Shown in pieces: positions 1 to 10,391 of a stretch of DNA of 45,362 bases. The stretch is from an uncultured Oligoflexales bacterium (lineage in GTDB: Bacteria > Bdellovibrionota_B > Oligoflexia > Oligoflexales > JAPPIL01), in assembly GCA_958296095.1 (NCBI GenBank), contig OY282440.1, positions 1 through 45,362 of the forward strand. Direction: 5' to 3'. Numbering within the stretch: position 1 is the first letter of the stretch; every line of letters starts with the position of its first letter. The notes below the pieces were generated by a model, which did not search any database, was not told where the DNA came from, and saw only the letters and a program-made list of their open reading frames with translations. The position numbers were made by a program, and so were the translations under genes.

Positions 1-2481
1 AATGCAACATCAGTCGAGATTGCTGCGTCCCTTGATGCCCTGGCTAAGTCAGCTGCATCATTCGGTAGTAACAGTGCCGAGACAGCTGGTGCACTACTGC
101 AACTTTCTCAAGGTATGGCTAGTGGAACACTAAGAGGTCAAGAACTTAATAGTGTCCTTGAGGGTATGCCTAAGTTTGCCATGGCAGCTGCACAAGCTGC
201 CGGAATACCGTTTAAGAAACTCCGAAAGGCAGCGGAAGAAGGTAAGATTTCAACTGATATTCTTCGTAAGGCATTCCGAGAATTCGGCGGTGAAGCTAAT
301 GAAATTTTCTCTCGTTTTGAAACGAAGATTTCTCTCGCGCTGCAAGGCTATCAACAGGAATGGTTGCGAGTCTTCGATAATGTTGTTGTTGCTTTGTCAG
401 GCGGACATGATCAACTAAACAAAAGTGACAGGGGTATAGTAGGGTTCATAAACGCACAGACAGATAAGGTTAACTTAGTTGCCGAAGATTATGAGAAGAC
501 TGAGGCAATAACTCTTAGGGTTGTCGAATCTTTACTACGTGCTTGGGAAATTCTTCAGCTTATATCTGATACCCTTATCGCGTTAGGCCAGACTATAGGC
601 ACTGTAGCACATAGTATTTGGTTGCGATTCGACAGTTTGTTCGATGAAGGAGCTATCCAATATTTCATCGATAGGTTTATGCTTCAGTTTAGAATCTCAC
701 TTGAAAATATGACCGTAAAACTAGCTTTTAAGATTACTGGTGCAGTATTAGGTGCGGTCAAACTAGGTATGTTAGGGGCATCCGTTGGTTTACCGGGTAT
801 AATTGGTGGTGGTGTGGCAGGTGCTTATCTTGGGTGGAAGGGTGGTGAATTACTTGGTGATGCGTCAGACGCGGCGTTATTTGGCCCTACGGATTGGATA
901 CGGGAGCAGCATTTACTATTCGATAAGTGGAAGGGTTTTAGGGAAACTTGGAAACAAGCAGGTAAAGGCTTGGAAGATATATCAGTCTTTGGCGGTATTT
1001 GGTGGGAGAAAGCTAGCAAGAACGCCGATGAGATAAGGAAAAAATATGATGCAATCAGGAAAGAATTGTTAGGCATAAAAGGCATCTATGATAGTGGCTT
1101 CAACGTTGATAAGTTGAGTGGCGAAATTGGTCTACCTAAGATTAGCTTCGGCCCTGGTGGGCCGACTGAGAAGGAATGGAAAGACTTCAGAAGATTTTTG
1201 GATAGGTTTACCAGCAAAATCATCCCTGATGCATCCTCACAAGAAAAGATACAAAGACAAATAGATGTGACACGACCGTCTACTTCTATCTCCGGCCCCT
1301 ATGACAATTTGACACCCACCGAAACAGCGATTAGGGAGTTGCGTGAAGAATCACAAGAATGGGTGCGTGGTATCCTTGCAGTCACTGACGAAGAACATAA
1401 AGCACGAGTTAGGGAGTCAGACGAAATATTCAAGGGGGCTATGTTAGACATCACTGAAGCTGTTAAGTTCGTCTACAATGAAATCACTGATGGCGCATTT
1501 AAGTTCTCCTTCGAGTTAGGTGTAGCTCTTAATGCCATAGGTAATGTGGCCTTAAACTTCGTCGATTTCTTCGCGAGAGCAGCGGGTAGTGCAGGGATAG
1601 AAAGTTACGATGATTTATCATCTGTCATTGGCGCAGGACGAGCAGGTTATGCTGATGCGACTGCCGACCCTAAAGATCAAGGGGCATTTGGTAAGTCAAT
1701 AGCAGGTATAGCAACCGCAGCTGGTGTAGGCAGTGCCGCTGGTCCTATAGGTGCAGTCGCAGCAGCTGGTTTGGAAATTGCTACACAGGCAATCGGTCAC
1801 AATGTCAAAGCATTCGAGGCACACACAGAACTAATTGAGCGACGAAATGATATAGAAAAAGATTTGGTAAACACAATAAGAGAACATGGCAGAAATTCTC
1901 GTGAAGCAGTTAGGGCGCAGAATAGGCTAAATGAAACTACAAAAGAGTTAAACCAGATAGACCAAGGCGCAGTTGAGATGGGGGCTGAGATAGTCGCGGG
2001 AGGCGAAACTTTGTCTTTAATGCTCGAGGAAATGTATAGATTGTCGAAACCTTTGATTAAAGCTCTCGGCTTCCTCATAGCAGTCGTGCTTGGCGTTATC
2101 AATATTTTATTAGTGCTTGTAAATGCTATCCTATGGGTAGTCGACTTAGTTACATTCAACTTGTTAGACCTTTCCGTCTTTCAGTCAGGCGGTTTCACAG
2201 GGACAGGGCGCGATAACCAAGTTGCTGGTGTGGTGCACCGTAATGAGTATGTCTTACCTGCATCTACGACGAGTCAATTTATGGCAGGAAGATCAATAAG
2301 CCTACATGGCGGAATTGATGAGACACCAGACACACAAGATGGCAATGCCCCGATGGTTAATATAGTTAACGTTGTAGACCCCTCACTTGTTGATGAGTAT
2401 CTGCAATCACCATCGGGACAAAAACAAGTTATAAACATAATTCGTGCTAACAATCCTGCTGTGAGGTCTGCACTTGCCTAG
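1..2481 (+). CDS. Tape measure protein, C-terminal 826 residues (continues from 44892-45362)
   Basis: The frame is open from base 1, and the reading from 44892 to the window end runs into it in phase, so the whole protein is about 983 residues. The first codons read into a classical tape measure N-terminal domain: a Ser/Ala-rich helix, then GQELNSVLEGMP and a KISTDILRKAF-type stretch. Gly/Ala-rich membrane-like segments lie near 745-840 and 2050-2180. The end carries SGGFTGTGRDNQVAGVVHRNE-like sequence, the usual C-terminal signature of these proteins. It sets tail length and forms part of the DNA ejection path. The ATG at 115 is internal and is not the start. Confidence 0.95.
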   Translation, partial: NATSVEIAASLDALAKSAASFGSNSAETAGALLQLSQGMASGTLRGQELNSVLEGMPKFAMAAAQAAGIPFKKLRKAAEEGKISTDILRKAFREFGGEANEIFSRFETKISLALQGYQQEWLRVFDNVVVALSGGHDQLNKSDRGIVGFINAQTDKVNLVAEDYEKTEAITLRVVESLLRAWEILQLISDTLIALGQTIGTVAHSIWLRFDSLFDEGAIQYFIDRFMLQFRISLENMTVKLAFKITGAVLGAVKLGMLGASVGLPGIIGGGVAGAYLGWKGGELLGDASDAALFGPTDWIREQHLLFDKWKGFRETWKQAGKGLEDISVFGGIWWEKASKNADEIRKKYDAIRKELLGIKGIYDSGFNVDKLSGEIGLPKISFGPGGPTEKEWKDFRRFLDRFTSKIIPDASSQEKIQRQIDVTRPSTSISGPYDNLTPTETAIRELREESQEWVRGILAVTDEEHKARVRESDEIFKGAMLDITEAVKFVYNEITDGAFKFSFELGVALNAIGNVALNFVDFFARAAGSAGIESYDDLSSVIGAGRAGYADATADPKDQGAFGKSIAGIATAAGVGSAAGPIGAVAAAGLEIATQAIGHNVKAFEAHTELIERRNDIEKDLVNTIREHGRNSREAVRAQNRLNETTKELNQIDQGAVEMGAEIVAGGETLSLMLEEMYRLSKPLIKALGFLIAVVLGVINILLVLVNAILWVVDLVTFNLLDLSVFQSGGFTGTGRDNQVAGVVHRNEYVLPASTTSQFMAGRSISLHGGIDETPDTQDGNAPMVNIVNVVDPSLVDEYLQSPSGQKQVINIIRANNPAVRSALA

Positions 2482-3442
2482 GTTTACGTCTTACTTACCG
2501 ACAACTGTTCGAGAACAAGTCGTGTACTTTGTACCCACTAGGGCTACGGAAAGCATTGAATATCGTGAACAATATTTCACAAGTTATGAGTTAGGCAGGA
2601 CACGATCATTCCTAAGCACAACACCCATAAGACATAGTGTTAAGTATACGTATAGAGATATTGTTGCATCTGATATGCGTATCCTTACGCGTATGATAGG
2701 TGACCTAACGGATGTTAGGTATGCGTTACTTGTGCCTGAGTTTGCATTAACTCAGCCCGCTACAGTCACAGCAGCCGGTAAGTTGCAAGCACCATTAGTT
2801 GATATAGATGGCAGGAAACAACCTTGGGAGTTCTCCACAAAGACTTATTTCTTCAACCGTAACATTGCTCTAGCAACCGAGACTACAAACATTACCTATG
2901 GTGCTTCACACGTCACAGCTGATATTGCATCTGATGTGGATGCGGAAGGCTATTGTTGTCCGTTACGTCTGGCATCAGTCAGCTCTAACATTGTCATCAA
3001 TAGCTTGTTGTATAAGGCAGTTGAGATAGCGGTTATTTTCAACTTTGAGAATAAGCGAGATTACAGCACTAACCGTGATGGCAACAACAACCCCCAATTT
3101 CACCCTGGTAACTTACCAGCTAGATTTGCGAAGGTTGAAGACGCACAGACGACACCAGATGTATTGTTTGTTGGCGAACGTGTAAGGGGAAGACGTAAGG
3201 TTAGTGGTGCGGTAAGACGTGATGAGGATTATGTGTCTTTCTACCAGCCAACTTTTCCGAATGAATGGATTATAAAACAAGTTTATGCCGCGGCAATGTC
3301 CGGCGTTTCACCTGTGGTGGTTATGCCAACGGAACAGGCGGGTAATTATATTTCGGCCTACTTTTTTGAGCCTAAGTTAGATGTGTCCTACGAAGGAGGG
3401 CTAAGGACAAACGCAGTACTTAGGTATCGGAAGCTGGCATGA
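2474..3442 (+). CDS. Distal tail protein (tail tip component)
   Basis: A 322-residue protein directly after the tape measure, where siphophages of this group encode a distal tail or baseplate hub protein. I place the start at TTG 2474, overlapping the tape measure stop by 8 bases, because GAGGT at 2463-2467 sits 6 bases upstream and no ATG is suitably placed. The N-terminus has the ring-protein-like pattern of a paired beta start (SYELGRTRSFLS) and the C-terminus ends in a beta-rich FEPKLDVSYEGG stretch. I do not see a named family with certainty. Function is inferred from gene order between tape measure and the BR0599-like gene. Confidence 0.7.
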   Translation: MPRFTSYLPTTVREQVVYFVPTRATESIEYREQYFTSYELGRTRSFLSTTPIRHSVKYTYRDIVASDMRILTRMIGDLTDVRYALLVPEFALTQPATVTAAGKLQAPLVDIDGRKQPWEFSTKTYFFNRNIALATETTNITYGASHVTADIASDVDAEGYCCPLRLASVSSNIVINSLLYKAVEIAVIFNFENKRDYSTNRDGNNNPQFHPGNLPARFAKVEDAQTTPDVLFVGERVRGRRKVSGAVRRDEDYVSFYQPTFPNEWIIKQVYAAAMSGVSPVVVMPTEQAGNYISAYFFEPKLDVSYEGGLRTNAVLRYRKLA

Positions 3443-4167
3443 TAACTAACTATCACTTCGAAGATGCCGATGGCACATACCAATACACTTCTCAAACTTC
3501 AGCACCGAACTATTTGCCAATAAATTATTCGATGGTTAAGACAGATGGCAATATATTTACGGATGATGTCTCCGTGAATATTGCAGGTGATCGTATAGAC
3601 GAACAACCTTGGTATAAATGGTCTAGTGGTGTTGACAGTGGCAATGTATCACTAGTCCTACTACAGGGCATAGATGTTGTTTACCGGGGTAACTTAACAG
3701 GGGTGGAAGTTAGCTTCAACACCATGGCCTTTAAGTTTGCCAGTCGATTGCGTATTAAGAAAGGTGCGCGAAGACGATACCAACGTAGTTGCAATTACCA
3801 ATTGTTCGATACAAATACATGTAAAGCACCTCAAACACTCGTAGCTGTTAATGTGGCATCATGGATAGAGACACGCATAACGACTGTGTTGCCTATTCCG
3901 AATCATACCAACTATATCAATGGATGGTTGACACATAGGGGCAAGAACTATTGGATTGTAGATATGCCAGATAGGAATACAATTGTGACTAACCATATAG
4001 TAGTTGGACTTGGTGTAAACCGAGGATTAGTGATTCGCGCTGGTTGCAACAAAGTTCTAGAAACATGCGCAGCAAGGTTTAGCAATGAGGCTAACTATGG
4101 TGGATACCCTCATTACCCCGAAGAGCAACCATTCGGCAAAATCTTCGGCGAAAAGGACGATACATAA
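3439..4167 (+). CDS. BR0599/gpL-like tail tip protein with four conserved cysteines
   Basis: This 242-residue protein overlaps the previous gene by ATGA. Its C-terminus (GCNKVLETCAARF followed by NYGGYPH) is the hallmark of the phage BR0599 / lambda gpL-type family. Cysteines at residues 118, 128, 203 and 210 form two Cys pairs spaced as in gpL-type proteins, where four cysteines hold an iron-sulfur cluster. The protein should sit between distal tail ring and hub during tail tip assembly. Iron-sulfur binding here is inference from the spacing, not shown. The next gene, the hub, begins on the stop codon. Confidence 0.82.
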   Translation: MITNYHFEDADGTYQYTSQTSAPNYLPINYSMVKTDGNIFTDDVSVNIAGDRIDEQPWYKWSSGVDSGNVSLVLLQGIDVVYRGNLTGVEVSFNTMAFKFASRLRIKKGARRRYQRSCNYQLFDTNTCKAPQTLVAVNVASWIETRITTVLPIPNHTNYINGWLTHRGKNYWIVDMPDRNTIVTNHIVVGLGVNRGLVIRAGCNKVLETCAARFSNEANYGGYPHYPEEQPFGKIFGEKDDT

Positions 4168-7064
4168 TGGCGTGGCAAGAAGAAAGTGCTGATTTATTCC
4201 CCACAAGGGTAAGACCTAAGGTAAGAATATATGACGATGAGCAAGAGTTTGCAGTAGTCCCAGCTGTCTTTGGTGTAAGAAGAGTACCAGCAGTTGCGTT
4301 AGAGCACGCATTCAATAAACGTCTATATTATTGGCGCAGCTCTACATCAACTCAGTTTGACCCAACCCCTACCCAAAGAACAAGCGAATTTGATCCAGAG
4401 CCTGTGCGACGTAATCTTGAGAAACTTGAACGGTTGGTCGCAGGATTGATCAAATCGTTTGCTGTGTTAAAAGAGACAGATGAGGATGATTATACAACTG
4501 ATCGTGATGGGAATACACGAGTATACATCGAACAGTTTGGTTCACCTGTATGGGTTTCTAAGTTTAGGACAGGGTCACTTGTAAGATGGTCTAAACGTAT
4601 ACATACAAATGATGATGATGAGAATAATATTATAGTTCGAAAGCCTGTAGGTGGGTCTTTTGGGAAGGAAGAACAATCAACCATTAACTCAGCGCTATCG
4701 GATACTCAGGAGAAAATAAGTGCGTTCCTAAGTGCTTTGATCGATGCTAGACGTGATATAAATCAACTTTGGTATGACATCCATTCAGAGATTGTTGGGA
4801 GAGACGTGAGTGATACCCGTCCACCGACAAAAGCCGAACGTGCTATGGTGCTCAATATATTTTGGTATTCTGTTTTTCTTGATATCCCAACACGTATTGA
4901 ATTTTACATTAAGTATCGAGTTCCAGCTCTTGAGAGATTGGTAGGGCTGTTAAAGAAAGATGGGCTGGACAAGCTATATAAAGTTCCAGCTATAGACGCT
5001 GATACTGCTTCAACTTCCGCAGTTATGGCTTCCGAAGCAGCTGTTGCAGCTATCTTCGATGAGATAGATCTAAACAATAGGGAGATAGCTAAGGCATTTG
5101 AAGACACGGCACGTGGTATTAATGCGTTAAACCGCACAGTACGGAATGCCATAAGAATTCTCACACCTGTGAATAATAAGACATACGATCGAAAATACTA
5201 TTCAGGAAGATTTGGTTTCTCGTATGGCGAACTTGATAAGTTTATATCGATCTTTGTAGAAGAAGCTAGGGTGCCACAATCATTTAATTTTGGTGATAAT
5301 ACAGTTATCCACACAAGCCTTCTAGGTGGCGCTATTCAGGAAGGTGGCAATGGTGGTATTGGGAGTCTAGATCGTGTCACTAAGGAAAGACGACCAAGAA
5401 CACTAGCTTTGTATCCCGGCAGTCAAACACAAGTCATACCAAGATATGGCAGTAAGGATTTGGCGCTTAACTACCGTGGCACATCAGTCATATCTTTCGA
5501 CTGGTATAACTGGGGCGCTGGTGAATTCCCCTTTGTTGAGGCAATTGTTCAACGCACTAACAAGTTACTTACGGGATTACCACAATGGTATCCCTCTAAG
5601 GCTGTAGCTTGTGAAGAGACACTTGACCATGGTGGTGATTACACTGTTATTTTTAGTATAGATGATTCGGCCTCAATGCAGAGAGGTCATCCTATAAGTC
5701 GCAGACAGGCTATGCTAAATGCACTAGATTCTGTCTTTAGGCGTATTTATGATCTTATCCAAGATGGTAAGAAGATAAATGCATACATATATGGTTGGTC
5801 TGAATTTCTCCCTGAAGGAACAACTCAAGGTTCGAGAAGGTTTTACGCCTCACAGGGTATCACTAATGCCATTAACTTTGCTGGTTTCAGTAGAGCTAGT
5901 CCTTGGAGTTACTCAGGCACTGGTGGTTATAACACAACCTCTTCCAATACTGGGGTAGACCAACTTATACTTGCCATCAATGATGCTAGGACTAGATTCC
6001 CTGAAGACCGACCTATCTATGCCTTCTACATTACCGATAGTGATTACAGACTTACTGAGGCTTCCGCGAAAGATCTAGCTACGATTAGTGGTTATAGCAA
6101 TGTTACGGTTCGAGCCTTGTCTATATATCATCCTCTAAGTTCTGGCTCTATGTTGTATCAGGTAGATAGCACTGGCAACCCATTGTATATTTGGGCAAGT
6201 GACCAGCGTGATGACACAGCAAATCTATCGCAACAGATACTTAATGCACTTGATAGTATAGTTGCAAATATCTCACATCTTAATCCAGTCCACGCGTTAC
6301 GCGAGTTGATGACTAATACTGAGATAGGTTTTGGTATTCCTACGGAGTTACTGGACAATGATTCTTTCCGTGTAGCTGCGGATGTATGTGCAGCTGAGTC
6401 ATTATGTTGTGCTTTCACTCTTGATGACACTAGGGACACGGAACAAATGTTCCAGATCCTCAAGCGACATATGGATTGTGAGGTTTATGAACATCCCATC
6501 GAGGGCAAGATAAAGATCAAACTTATCCGCAAGGATTATGATGTAGACAATATTACCAGTATAAACACTGAAGAGATCGGTGATGTAAGTAACTTCACTC
6601 AAAAGTATAACCAGAGGGAGATTGGCGGGGTAACAGTCACATATCGCAATGTCGACAACGAATCTAAGGCAGTGACAATTGTTAATCCTATCCTGAGGGA
6701 ACAGGGACATGAAACAGTTAAGGTTAATTTTGAAGCTTGTCCTACGTATGCTACTGCTTTGCATCTGGCTAAACGCGAACTAGCGTCGCGTTCACAACCT
6801 ATAAGGTTCTTTTCGGTGACGCTGCCTTCGATTGACCTGTACCCAGGTGATCCTGTTAAGGTCGATTTCACACCGCGGGGTATTCGCAATGTGGTTATGC
6901 GGGTTCAGAAACGGGAAGTTGACGAGACTGGCTTTGTAACACTACAATTGGTTGAGGATGTCTTCGATGACGTATTCCAAATGGATGAGCAGCAACTCTT
7001 CATCCCAACCACCGTTAGGCGAAGTGGTTGGGGGTATAATTTCGGCAATGTTTGGGGTGATTGA
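4167..7064 (+). CDS. Tail hub/host-specificity protein (TipJ-like) with an inserted von Willebrand A domain
   Basis: A 965-residue tail tip protein. The family body is visible in two parts: LGGAIQEGGNGGIGS near residue 386 and NPVHALRELMTNTEIGFG near 706, the latter a standard hub motif (NPAH...LTN..WG.G). C-terminal residues 870-950 contain the YPGDPVKVDF segment common to these hubs. Between them, residues about 490-690 form a von Willebrand A fold: DxSxS MIDAS at D499/S501/S503, a candidate T595, and ITDSD with D624. Residues 77-330 are a separate helical, coiled-coil-like insertion. It likely forms the tail tip and touches the host surface. SD AAGGA precedes the ATG, which overlaps the previous stop by one base. 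Confidence 0.85.
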   Translation: MAWQEESADLFPTRVRPKVRIYDDEQEFAVVPAVFGVRRVPAVALEHAFNKRLYYWRSSTSTQFDPTPTQRTSEFDPEPVRRNLEKLERLVAGLIKSFAVLKETDEDDYTTDRDGNTRVYIEQFGSPVWVSKFRTGSLVRWSKRIHTNDDDENNIIVRKPVGGSFGKEEQSTINSALSDTQEKISAFLSALIDARRDINQLWYDIHSEIVGRDVSDTRPPTKAERAMVLNIFWYSVFLDIPTRIEFYIKYRVPALERLVGLLKKDGLDKLYKVPAIDADTASTSAVMASEAAVAAIFDEIDLNNREIAKAFEDTARGINALNRTVRNAIRILTPVNNKTYDRKYYSGRFGFSYGELDKFISIFVEEARVPQSFNFGDNTVIHTSLLGGAIQEGGNGGIGSLDRVTKERRPRTLALYPGSQTQVIPRYGSKDLALNYRGTSVISFDWYNWGAGEFPFVEAIVQRTNKLLTGLPQWYPSKAVACEETLDHGGDYTVIFSIDDSASMQRGHPISRRQAMLNALDSVFRRIYDLIQDGKKINAYIYGWSEFLPEGTTQGSRRFYASQGITNAINFAGFSRASPWSYSGTGGYNTTSSNTGVDQLILAINDARTRFPEDRPIYAFYITDSDYRLTEASAKDLATISGYSNVTVRALSIYHPLSSGSMLYQVDSTGNPLYIWASDQRDDTANLSQQILNALDSIVANISHLNPVHALRELMTNTEIGFGIPTELLDNDSFRVAADVCAAESLCCAFTLDDTRDTEQMFQILKRHMDCEVYEHPIEGKIKIKLIRKDYDVDNITSINTEEIGDVSNFTQKYNQREIGGVTVTYRNVDNESKAVTIVNPILREQGHETVKVNFEACPTYATALHLAKRELASRSQPIRFFSVTLPSIDLYPGDPVKVDFTPRGIRNVVMRVQKREVDETGFVTLQLVEDVFDDVFQMDEQQLFIPTTVRRSGWGYNFGNVWGD

Positions 7065-10000
7065 TGCCAAGAACGACTGATAGTAGATCGGGTATAACGC
7101 ATGATTTTGATACGGGTGAGTCTGGCTGGGGAGACGCGGTTAATACCAACTTCCAATCTCTTTCTGAGATCAATTGGCACTTAACTGCAACATCCATTTT
7201 CAAGACTCCACCAACCACACCTGAGGCAGGTGAAACACATATTATAGCAACAGGCCCTACGGGTGTTTGGCAGTCACAGACTGCTGATACAGTTGCAGTT
7301 TATGATGGTACTGAGTGGCGTTATTACGAACCCCAGATGGGATACCGATGTTACATTATATCTGAACAAGCTCTCTACGCCTACCATACGGCTTCAGGTT
7401 GGGGTAAGGTGTCATCTGTCGCGGCTGACACTACTATCTACAAAGGCATATGGTCAGCTGATGTATACACACGTGGTAATGTTGTCTTCCACAATAACAA
7501 ATTCTACATCGCGAAGAATGATAGATCGGCAAGTGATACAACTGCACCTGCATCAGACCCCGAATGGTTAGATATGGTTGTGTCTGGTGATACAGGCTCT
7601 GGCGAAGCTAATGTTCAATCCGATTGGGATGAAACAGACACAGCTAATGATGCCTTCATCCGCAACAAACCCGTTGTTGGCACACTCACAGGTGTATCAG
7701 GCACTGCACCTATCTCGGTGGATAATACAACTCCGACTACACCTGTTGTTGAGATAGCAGATAGGGCTATAACAGCTAATAAGATTGCAGAGAACTCACT
7801 TACCGCTGGGGAGTTAGCGCCTAATAGTGTCGGCAGTTCTGAAATAGCACCTAATGCTGTGTCCAACACCAAGATAGTTGATGACACAATCAAGGTTGCT
7901 AAACTTGATTCGACAAATACACCTACAGACGGACAGTTGCCAACATATGATGCTACCTCAGGTGGTTTAACTTGGCTTAACACTGCGTCTATTTACAAGG
8001 GATCTTGGGCTAATCCTGTAGCGTATAAGGCAGGCGAGATAGTCGTATACGATCACAATCACTATATCGCGGTTAAGGATCACACTTCTTCACTATCCAA
8101 TGCTCCTTTAAGCGGCACTAACAGAAGGCTAACGTGGCGTGTGTTGGATACTACAGATATAGATGCTCTTGCAGCCAATACTATGGGTGCAACGGCAACA
8201 GATTCAATCGCAGTTTCAAAAAGTATAAGTTCTCCCGACGTTAAAGTTTCGGTGCAATCGATAATTGATCTAGTGCCATCTGGTGGCCCCGCCAGTCTTA
8301 CATCTACCCGTGCAGTAAGACTTAAGTATCTTACTAAGGTTGGCCTTACACTCAACCGTGCTGATATGGGCATGGTTGGCGATGGCAATTCAGGCCTTAT
8401 CTTTGGTGGTTTAGGCGGAGTTAGGACTGAGAGGTTAGGTGGTTTTGTAAGGTATGTGGTTGCCAGTGACTCAGTGACTCTAACAGTAGTCCCCACCACA
8501 GGATCCGACATAACTGTAAGACGCGGTATGGGTATGGTCGGCACTGATACTGCTGGCCTTATCTATGGTGGAGACGGGACAGATACAAATAATTTCTTCC
8601 AATATGTTTATCGCTCTGCAACTAGTGATATTGCCCTTCTCAAACTACCCCACACAGGGGCAATAACAGACCGAAATGATATGGGGATGGTAGGCAGTAG
8701 AACTCAAGGCATGATATTTGGTGGCTATGCCAATGGTGTGCCTTCCAATGATTTCTGGTTTTACACTGTCTCTCAGGGTTCGGTTACCGTTGGCAACCTA
8801 GACATTGTAGGGACAATACCTAACCTCTACGACATGGGTATGATAGGCGACCATGAGTCGGGCATTATATTCGGTGGTAATACTGGCACGACTGAGTCTG
8901 ATAGATTCTTCAGTTATTCTGTGGCCGGGCCTAATGTCACGGTTACAGAGTTAACTAAGTCGGGGGGTATCCCACCACGCAGTGGTCTAGGTATGGTAGG
9001 CACAAAGACCGCTGGTATTATATTCGGTGGTGTGGCTGGGCAGACACGATTAAATGATTATTGGAGTTACCTTATCTCAGGGGATAATGTAACTCTCACT
9101 CAACTCACCAACATAGGGGATGTGCTATCTGCCCGAACTGATATGGGTATGGTTGGCAGTGCCACAACAGGTTTTGTATTTGGTGGATTCCCCCTAAACA
9201 ATGATTTCTTCCGATACTCAACCACGACAGTATCAGGTGGGGGCACAGGTGGCATTACAGGTGTTGTTGCTGGTAAAGGATTAGAAGGTGGTGGAACTAG
9301 TGGTGCTGTAACTCTTGATGTGGAAAATCCCATAATATGTCTTACTCAAGATGCCTACGATGCCATTAGTGTTAAATCTCCCAAGACTATTTATCTGGTA
9401 ACTGGTGCGGATTCTGGGGGTGGGAATGGTGGGACAATCCCACCACCTACCTCTGCAATTCCTACGACGATAACCTTTACTACATTAACCCAAAGCGCTG
9501 CGCGGGTATCCACTGAGGATTTTGTTGTTGTTGGTGATGTTAATAAAGGTTGGATAGTTGGTGGTAAGAGAAGGGGAACGGAAGGAGAATCGTTCTACAC
9601 GTATAGTGTTCCCGATGGTTCTACTACCGCGACTATATCTACAATATCGGGCGTTAGTTCTAACGTTGCTTCTTATTCAGCGGCAGGTTCAGGAGATTCT
9701 TCTCGCTGTATTTATACAGGTGGTAGACGTAATTCAGGTTGGGATAATAGGGCAACTGTTTTTGATAATTTCAGTAGCCCTACAGCAACTTTGATAACAA
9801 ATCCTTCGGGTATCCCTCACAGGAACTACCAGACAACTCAAACTGGTTCAGCAACTTCAGGGATTTTCTTTCTAGGAAATGTATCCAGCTCCCAAGTATT
9901 TTTCAGGTATGCGGCAACTTCATCTTCGGTTAGTTATACAGGATTGAACGGTACAATATCTCGTAGGGAAGGTGCTTTGTTAGTTGGCAGCGCAACTTCA

Positions 10001-10372
10001 GGAATTTTCTTTGGAGGTAGGCTGCGATCCTCAGGAGCCAACACTAATCAACTGTACAAGTACGAAGTTTCAGGTTCCAATATAACTCTAACACTTTTGA
10101 CTATAACAGGTGATAGCCTTCCCGCAACTTCTTATGCAAGGGGGGATGGCAGTGCCACCGAGGGCATTATAGCTATAGGAGGTACATCTCGTAGTTTCTA
10201 TTACTATAAGGTTGCCGGAAGTGCAGCGACAATAAAACAACTTACTGTATCTGGAACAATACCGGCTGCTGTCTCAGCTAACTTAGCTTGGAACCAAGAT
10301 GTAGCAGGGACTCATAGTAGCGGCATATATGTAGTTAGTAACAACTTCATGGCTAGATACGTAGTTACTTAG
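7064..10372 (+). CDS. Tail fibre/adhesin with DUF2793-like N-terminus, CBM-like modules and two Kelch-like six-repeat arrays
   Basis: About 1102 residues. The ATG at 7064 overlaps the hub stop (TGATG) behind GGGGTGA; a TTG one codon earlier is less likely. Domain order: DUF2793-like head (residues 12-120, PEAGETHIIATGPTGVW), a CBM5/12-like module (125-168), a VQSDWDETDTANDAFIRNKP unit, a second CBM5/12-like module (309-357), six tandem repeats of about 54 residues built on DMGMVG....GIIFGG (433-730), a GGITGVVAGKGLEGG fibre motif, an LTQDAYDAI...TIYLVTG motif, then six more divergent repeats (804-1102). Such repeats suggest beta-propellers used for receptor binding. Structure is inferred from the pattern. 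Confidence 0.8.
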   Translation: MPRTTDSRSGITHDFDTGESGWGDAVNTNFQSLSEINWHLTATSIFKTPPTTPEAGETHIIATGPTGVWQSQTADTVAVYDGTEWRYYEPQMGYRCYIISEQALYAYHTASGWGKVSSVAADTTIYKGIWSADVYTRGNVVFHNNKFYIAKNDRSASDTTAPASDPEWLDMVVSGDTGSGEANVQSDWDETDTANDAFIRNKPVVGTLTGVSGTAPISVDNTTPTTPVVEIADRAITANKIAENSLTAGELAPNSVGSSEIAPNAVSNTKIVDDTIKVAKLDSTNTPTDGQLPTYDATSGGLTWLNTASIYKGSWANPVAYKAGEIVVYDHNHYIAVKDHTSSLSNAPLSGTNRRLTWRVLDTTDIDALAANTMGATATDSIAVSKSISSPDVKVSVQSIIDLVPSGGPASLTSTRAVRLKYLTKVGLTLNRADMGMVGDGNSGLIFGGLGGVRTERLGGFVRYVVASDSVTLTVVPTTGSDITVRRGMGMVGTDTAGLIYGGDGTDTNNFFQYVYRSATSDIALLKLPHTGAITDRNDMGMVGSRTQGMIFGGYANGVPSNDFWFYTVSQGSVTVGNLDIVGTIPNLYDMGMIGDHESGIIFGGNTGTTESDRFFSYSVAGPNVTVTELTKSGGIPPRSGLGMVGTKTAGIIFGGVAGQTRLNDYWSYLISGDNVTLTQLTNIGDVLSARTDMGMVGSATTGFVFGGFPLNNDFFRYSTTTVSGGGTGGITGVVAGKGLEGGGTSGAVTLDVENPIICLTQDAYDAISVKSPKTIYLVTGADSGGGNGGTIPPPTSAIPTTITFTTLTQSAARVSTEDFVVVGDVNKGWIVGGKRRGTEGESFYTYSVPDGSTTATISTISGVSSNVASYSAAGSGDSSRCIYTGGRRNSGWDNRATVFDNFSSPTATLITNPSGIPHRNYQTTQTGSATSGIFFLGNVSSSQVFFRYAATSSSVSYTGLNGTISRREGALLVGSATSGIFFGGRLRSSGANTNQLYKYEVSGSNITLTLLTITGDSLPATSYARGDGSATEGIIAIGGTSRSFYYYKVAGSAATIKQLTVSGTIPAAVSANLAWNQDVAGTHSSGIYVVSNNFMARYVVT

Positions 10373-10391
10373 TAGTTGAAAGGATTTAACC

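Noticed and set aside
115..160. ATG at 115 as the tape measure start
   Set aside because: The frame is open to base 1 and the upstream residues are part of the tape measure core, so it is internal.
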